A DNA stretch of 64,000 nucleotides from Carpediemonas membranifera (lineage: Eukaryota > Fornicata): contig JAHDYR010000003.1 in the NCBI GenBank assembly GCA_019828565.1, forward strand, positions 722,104 to 786,103, in the 5' to 3' direction. This document shows, piece by piece, positions 59,395-64,000 of the stretch. The position numbers and the translations under genes were made by a program. The notes beneath the pieces were generated by a model, which was given only the letters and a program-made list of their open reading frames with translations, was not told the DNA's origin and searched no databases. Position 1 is the first letter of the stretch. Every line of letters starts with the position of its first letter.

Positions 59395-60783
59395 TTACTT
59401 CTGGTGCTTTTCCTGCTCTCTCTTCTCCATCAGGTCGTCATACTCGGCCCTCGTCAGCCTCACAGTTGTCATCCCGGCATCACGGATGTGCTCAAAGGCC
59501 TCAACGGGCAGCTTCGGCATCCCGTCGTCGCTGTCGCTGCTGCTGCCGAAGTCTGACTCGCTCTCGTGATAGCGGCGAAGGCGAATGCGTCTGCTGGGCT
59601 CCCTGGCCTTCATAGAGTCATAGAGCGGAGCGAGCCCACTTCCATTGGTCCCGCTACGGACACCCTCATCGGTATCTCTCTCAGACATATCACACTCAAC
59701 CTGTTGTGACTGAACAAATGACAGGTTGTCGACGAGGCTATCCTCGGCATCGCTGTCTGAACTCTCCTCATCCTCCCACTCTCCTTCCAGCATCTCCAAC
59801 CCGGCCTCATCGTCAGACTCGCCCTCCACCGCGGTCTCCGGCATCTCTGCCTCGCCAGCTGTCTCGTCAAACAGCGCCTCATCGTCAGACTCCCCCTCCC
59901 CCGTGTCGTCCCCCTCGGGCTTACGCTGGTCGTGGAGCTGGACCATCCTAATCCTGAGCTTGTTGTAAAGCCAGTCATCGAGCGTCGGCGGCACCAGGTC
60001 GGCAGAGCTTCGGATCTCCGGGTTGAGATCGAGGATCGTTGGGCGTCGCGTGGTCGTTAAGTGACTGGACGCCAACTGGCGCCTGAACTGCTCATCGGTC
60101 AGGCTGATGCGCTTGTCCTTAATGACCTTACGAACCTTGGTCGGATCCCTGGGCCTGCCCGTCCGTCTCTGTGTCTCAATCACCCGCTTCTTGAGCTGAT
60201 TGAGATCGACATGCACAGTGGGCGCATAGCGAAGCTGGTTAACACTCAGCCCGACCGACTTGAGAGCCTGCGAGAAGGTGCTAGGCATCACAGCGGACAT
60301 CGTGGATGGTGCCCCGGTGAATAGCAACCAGTCAGCGAGTTCCGGGGGAATCTGGAGCTCGCTCACATCAATATCGCGGGCTGATGTGGCAGTCATGCCT
60401 GTGTGGCTGATGATAAGAGCCAGCGCATTGTAGGGGAAGACTAGTCGGACAATAGCTTCCGATGCGACAGGCTCAAACTGCCCAAGCGGCTTGACATTGT
60501 CTCTGCCGGAGTTTCGGAATGAGTTGACGGCACTGAGAGTGACAGCAGCGGTTGCCTTGCTCAATGATGCAGCAAAACCGGGCACAAGCGATCTAACCTC
60601 CTCGGACCGGATCACGGAGAGCGCTTCGTCCTCGGTACTCCCTCGCTCACGTTGTACGAATTGAACGAACCGCGAAAGGTTGTTTGCGACCGCTTTCCGG
60701 GAAGATTTCTTACTGATGGTGCACAACCAAGCATTCTTCACAGCTTCCATGGTTGTTTCCATCTCCTGCGGGCTTCCTTCCAT
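59395..60783 (-). CDS. Acidic protein with weak tyrosine-recombinase resemblance
   Basis: 462 residues. The N-terminal part (KSSRKAVANNLSRFVQFVQRERG ... SLSKATAAVTLSAVNSFRNS) resembles the core-binding domain of tyrosine recombinases. ALALIISHTGMTATSARDIDVSELQIP and later GLSVNQLRYAPTVHV faintly recall their TGLR and LRH boxes. The first arginine would be Thr, and the catalytic His and Tyr cannot be placed, so at best it is inactive or very divergent. The C-terminal half is strongly acidic and Ser-rich (GESDDEA repeats), ending in a basic helix. Start codon at 60783. An inverted repeat begins one base upstream. Confidence 0.45.
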   Translation of the reverse strand: MEGSPQEMETTMEAVKNAWLCTISKKSSRKAVANNLSRFVQFVQRERGSTEDEALSVIRSEEVRSLVPGFAASLSKATAAVTLSAVNSFRNSGRDNVKPLGQFEPVASEAIVRLVFPYNALALIISHTGMTATSARDIDVSELQIPPELADWLLFTGAPSTMSAVMPSTFSQALKSVGLSVNQLRYAPTVHVDLNQLKKRVIETQRRTGRPRDPTKVRKVIKDKRISLTDEQFRRQLASSHLTTTRRPTILDLNPEIRSSADLVPPTLDDWLYNKLRIRMVQLHDQRKPEGDDTGEGESDDEALFDETAGEAEMPETAVEGESDDEAGLEMLEGEWEDEESSDSDAEDSLVDNLSFVQSQQVECDMSERDTDEGVRSGTNGSGLAPLYDSMKAREPSRRIRLRRYHESESDFGSSSDSDDGMPKLPVEAFEHIRDAGMTTVRLTRAEYDDLMEKREQEKHQK

Positions 60784-60784
60784 C

Positions 60785-61114
60785 GATATACGGATTTCAG
60801 ACTTTCGTCATGCACAAAAATTCGAATCTCTCCAAATGCCCAAAACAGTGGTCAAACCGTGTTCAGGGGTACAAAAGAGTGCCATAGGCACGTTCTTGCA
60901 TTTCAAAATATTCTAGAGGTCGTTCATAAATTCTCAGATGGCCAACAGTACGAAAGTCTGAAATCCATTTATCATGAGACCCGACAAATTTGAAATCCAT
61001 TTATCGGGTGGATACATCACTGTAGAGGGTATTCATGGATATAGGTGCCTTTTCGGTGCCGAGGGGAGTCAACATTTGAGGTCGTGCAGGCAGAAAGTCT
61101 GAAATCCGTATATC
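60785..61114. repeat. 22-bp perfect inverted repeat with internal copies
   Basis: 60785-60806 and 61093-61114 are exact inverted copies (core GAAAGTCTGAAATCC). The same core occurs at 60952-60966, and a shorter form TGAAATCCATTTATC near 60988. All lie just upstream of the acidic-protein gene. Confidence 0.9.
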
Positions 61115-62018
61115 TCATCACTGCTTATAGATCCTGGCAGACAACGGCCTCTTGGCAACGCCTGAGGTGTAAGGATTCGCTTGCCTCTGTGTTGTCGCAT
61201 CAGCTTCGCTGAAAACGGGGGAACTGACCCGCGCATTCGCGCACTTTATGCTCGCAACGAGACCGAAATGACGAACTGAAGAATAGGAAGAATACTGGCG
61301 GCTTTAACGATACAGGCATGCACATATCACTAAGAAACATCAGTTGGCGGGCGCAGAGCATCAGTCAAGCACCAATTATCTCTAAACAACATCAAGTACC
61401 AAAAGTCCATCAGGACGAAACGATATGAACTATAAATGGAGCACAGAGCAGTACAGATGATTTGAGAGTACCAGGCATGGCCAGAATACCGTAATTATCG
61501 TCCGTTCATCCACGTGACCTCCATCTTGGTCGGTATCCAGAGAACACCTGTCAGACGCTTGCAACGGAACATTTAGGGGGTGCATCCTAAATGGGTCCAG
61601 ATTTGAGGCACCCTTGGTCTGACATGCCATGACCGAGCACTCTAGGGGCCTCCACAGTGCGTCCCGAGGTACGTTAGAGCACCACAGACCTTCCCCCAAA
61701 AGCTGACTCCTGGACCCCTTGGCCGGAGCTCGCCCGAAGCGTGCCTCGGCTTGAACTAACGGCAAGAGAGCATAAAATCAGCCCTTTCGAACCGTGTTTT
61801 ATGCTCTGCTGCCGTTATAGAATTATTCAAAGGGCCCTCTCTTTGCGCTTTTTTCTGGTTCGTGGGACGAAGTAGGGACGGACAAAAAAAGCACATACGG
61901 AAGGTATTGGAGGTACTGAGGCCGCCTAGGTACATAGTTGCCGTGTGGATGGTTTCAGTTTATTACTTTTGGCACTCTATGTCCATTTTTTTATGCTCTC
62001 TTGCTGATAGTGCCGAAC
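61115..62018. other. Spacer upstream of the OTU-like gene
   Basis: About 900 bases. GCACTTTA lies at 61241-61248. A near-palindrome around 61740-61830 (ACGGCAAGAGAGCATAAAA ... TTTTATGCTCT...GCCGT) can form a long hairpin. No gene is supported. Confidence 0.4.
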
Positions 62019-63723
62019 ATGGACTTGCTAAAGTGGATTGAGAGCGCTAGCAAGGAACAGTACGATGCGATATTGGCTGCATACACCAAGGCAACCACCA
62101 ATCATGCCAAATGTGCTGTCCTTCGCGCGGTTTTGCTGGATGAACGGAAACTGCTCGATCTAGTCATCAGGAAGCGTTTGTAGTCATAGCAATGCTTATA
62201 TAGGAATCAACCTGAACCATATCACCACGAAATTCCGCCTCACGAAGGACGAGAAGGAGGAGCTCCATGATAAGTTGAAGAAGCAGTTTATGGCACTCGC
62301 CGGACCAAGAAGTTCCAAGAAGCTCGGCGCGCTGGCGAAGTGGGTTGACGACAACCAGGCTGATATCGTGTATAGCCAGGAGAAGCGCAAGGCGCGTAAG
62401 GCCATTATTGAGGCCATTGACGCCGAGGAGAAGGACAAGGGCAAGGGCAAAGCCGAGAGCGCTAAGAAAGAACCCGTCGACGATGAGAGTGGCGTGGACA
62501 GTGGTGAAGAGAGCGGCGTCGACGATTCTGAGTTGTGCGACAGTGAGAGTGAGGTGGACTTTGACAACGAGTCCGACGATGAGATTAGAGAACGCGCGAT
62601 CAAGCGCCGGCGCGAGAGAAAGATCGCCCAGAAGCTCAAGGAGTGGGAGGACAATAACGCTCGCAACTACGTCCTGTGGCATAGAGTCCAGAAGGAGGTG
62701 CACGGCGAGCTTCGCATTCGCGCCTCTCGAGAGTCAGCTTCGGTTGCTGGGGACAACCACGTCGACGTTCAGTTCGACAGATACCTTCGCGTATCCAAGC
62801 TGCTCGAAATGAAGGACTGGATTCACAAAGACCTCCCATCTCTTCCGATGGAGGCACGAGTGCTCCATCACAAGGCGCAGAAGAGAGTACTCGAGCTGGA
62901 GGAGACCGTCACGAGGCTGCTGCAAGACGTGGGGTACGCAGCTGACATCTCCATGGGTGCCAGCCCGACACCCGCGCCGTTTCGCCGCGACCTACCCCAG
63001 TCGGGCACACACCAAGCACGAACGAGTACCCCCCGCCGTACGGGGAAGAGCGACACAATCCACATGAAGCGCAAGGCCCTCATGACAATCCCTCAGAAGA
63101 TCGCTGATGTCGATAGCAACTCAGAGGAGTCAGACGAGGAGGAGATGGTGACAGAGGAGAGGAAGGGTGAGTCACATGAGGAGGACGTGACCAAATGCGA
63201 CGCCTGCATCCAGACTGAGCCGGAGACTCAGACTCGCATCACCTCTGAGGCCGCGGTGCAGACGTGCATCAACGCGGAGGCTCTCACGGCTGGCTGTACC
63301 GCGATTCATGTCAAGAGTGACGGCAACTGCGTTGCATATTGTCTCCAAGCCATTGAGTTGGGTGGCAGAGTTGATGGCGACTTCGAAAGGTGGCAGCGTG
63401 GCCTCTGCCAGTCAGTGAAGGCCAAGTACTGGTCTAAGAAGAATTTCACGGAGCGTAGCCTGACAGATCCGGACTCCGGCTACTATAACTCGAACGCCAT
63501 CCGAGTCTGGGCGAGGAAACAGAAGCGGAACATCCTTGTTGTCCAGTCATACGACGGATACAACGGCATGCAAGGCATCTCCGCCATCTTATACCTGTTT
63601 GATGGCACCACCATGCTTGCACCCGATGCAGACTTGTGGGGGTTGACAGATAATTTCGCTATTGTCATCGAAGGCGATCCGGCTCACGCCACGCTGTACC
63701 CAGAAGAAGTGCGAGGTCGTTGA
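62019..63723 (+). CDS. OTU-like cysteine protease domain protein, two exons
   Basis: The coding sequence is join(62019..62175,62204..63723), 558 residues. Exon 1 encodes a helical start (MDLLKWIESASKEQYDAILA) and joins VIRKR to INLNHITTKFRL. The middle is charged, with Asp/Glu/Ser tracts. The C-terminal 150 residues hold an OTU-type signature: SDGNCVAYCLQAI with the catalytic Cys, a Trp-containing helix region, and GDPAHATLYP near the end, which could supply the His. OTU proteases remove ubiquitin; related domains occur in viruses and transposons. The whole-gene role is unknown. Confidence 0.65.
62176..62203 (+). other. 28-nt spliceosomal intron in the OTU-like gene
   Basis: GTTTGT donor and CTTATATAG acceptor, a weaker end than in the host genes. 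Removal bypasses an in-frame TAG and restores the frame. Phase 1. Confidence 0.7.
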
Positions 63724-63848
63724 GATTGAATAAAGATTTGGATATGCCCGTGTAGCCAGCGGTTCATGACCTGCAGCAGACATTTGGACGTACAGCGGGA
63801 TACCACATCAATTAGGTCACTTGCGGGCTAAGATTGTCGTTGTCGATC

Positions 63849-64000
63849 GTCATTCACCGGAGGAGCAGGCCAGAGTCACTTGCCATCTGGCGCATCATGA
63901 GGAGATATTGGAATGTGTTGATGTGTTTATTGACTAAATGAGCTGGAATTAGGCGGGTTTGATGTTGCTTTACATGTTCTGTGGCATGCCTGATGTCCAA
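63849..64000 (+). repeat. Long direct repeat, right copy, cut by window end
   Basis: Same orientation as 58848-58998; the match continues to the last base of the window. Confidence 0.95.

Larger units (their letters stand above)
58848..64000. mobile_element. Putative 5-kb element between direct repeats
   Basis: About 150-bp direct repeats (58848-58998; 63849-64000, the latter reaching the window edge) enclose an acidic protein gene on the minus strand and an OTU-like protease gene on the plus strand. The repeats differ by one substitution and one inserted T. The layout suggests a mobile or duplicated cassette, but two unrelated insertions of one repeat family could give the same picture. Confidence 0.4.

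Noticed and set aside
58848-64000. LTR retrotransposon
   Set aside because: The direct repeats are long-terminal-repeat-like, but no reverse transcriptase, integrase or primer-binding site is seen between them.

Overview
This window is nuclear DNA of a flagellated single-celled eukaryote. It encodes BBS8, NEDD1, ZSWIM2, Mo25, cytosolic HSP90, E2F, a SCAMP, a BLOC-1 subunit and a class C GPCR. The coding part is compact, GC-rich and intron-poor. Eight introns can be placed by exact frame restoration (seven genes, one of them present in two copies). They are only 28-52 nt long, begin GTNYGT, and most end in a fused branch-site/3' splice-site block close to YTYACNCAG. Such short introns with an abutting branch site recall metamonads such as Giardia and Carpediemonas-like flagellates. 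That placement is inference, not proof.

Layout. 0.2-2.7 kb: a Fanzor (eukaryotic TnpB-like) element with one frameshift. 2.7-21.4 kb: housekeeping genes in order BLOC1S2-like, mevalonate kinase, a giant golgin-like coiled coil with 24 tandem 96-bp units, Mo25, a short SBDS, phosphomannose isomerase with an extra N-terminus, HSP90, BBS8, TRMT61A and SCAMP. 21.9-29.3 kb: a Fanzor relic, E2F, an atypical Rab-like GTPase, a CK1-type kinase and a nucleotidyltransferase, with a 1.1-kb near-identical duplication of the E2F tail plus GTPase. 29.3-47.2 kb: ankyrin protein, NEDD1-like, a GPCR with a bacterial-type solute-binding ectodomain, a coiled-coil protein, a pseudokinase/STAND ATPase, a second coiled-coil protein, a ZSWIM2-like ubiquitin ligase and a nucleotide-sugar transporter.

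47.2-64 kb is accessory DNA. A tandem array of 421-bp units (14 full, 1 partial) runs straight into a frameshifted non-LTR retrotransposon whose tail resembles part of each 421-bp unit. Minisatellites, two 89-bp foldback elements and a roughly 5-kb segment follow. That segment lies between about 150-bp direct repeats and carries an acidic protein with faint tyrosine-recombinase resemblance and an OTU-like protease gene with its own tiny intron.

Functionally, BBS8, NEDD1, golgin-like, ZSWIM2 and coiled-coil genes point to cilia, basal bodies and membrane traffic. Mevalonate kinase, PMI and the sugar transporter serve isoprenoid and glycan precursor supply. SBDS and TRMT61A serve ribosome and tRNA maturation. 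There is no operon logic: neighbours are functionally unrelated and lie on both strands. All assignments come from reading motifs by eye; no database search was run.
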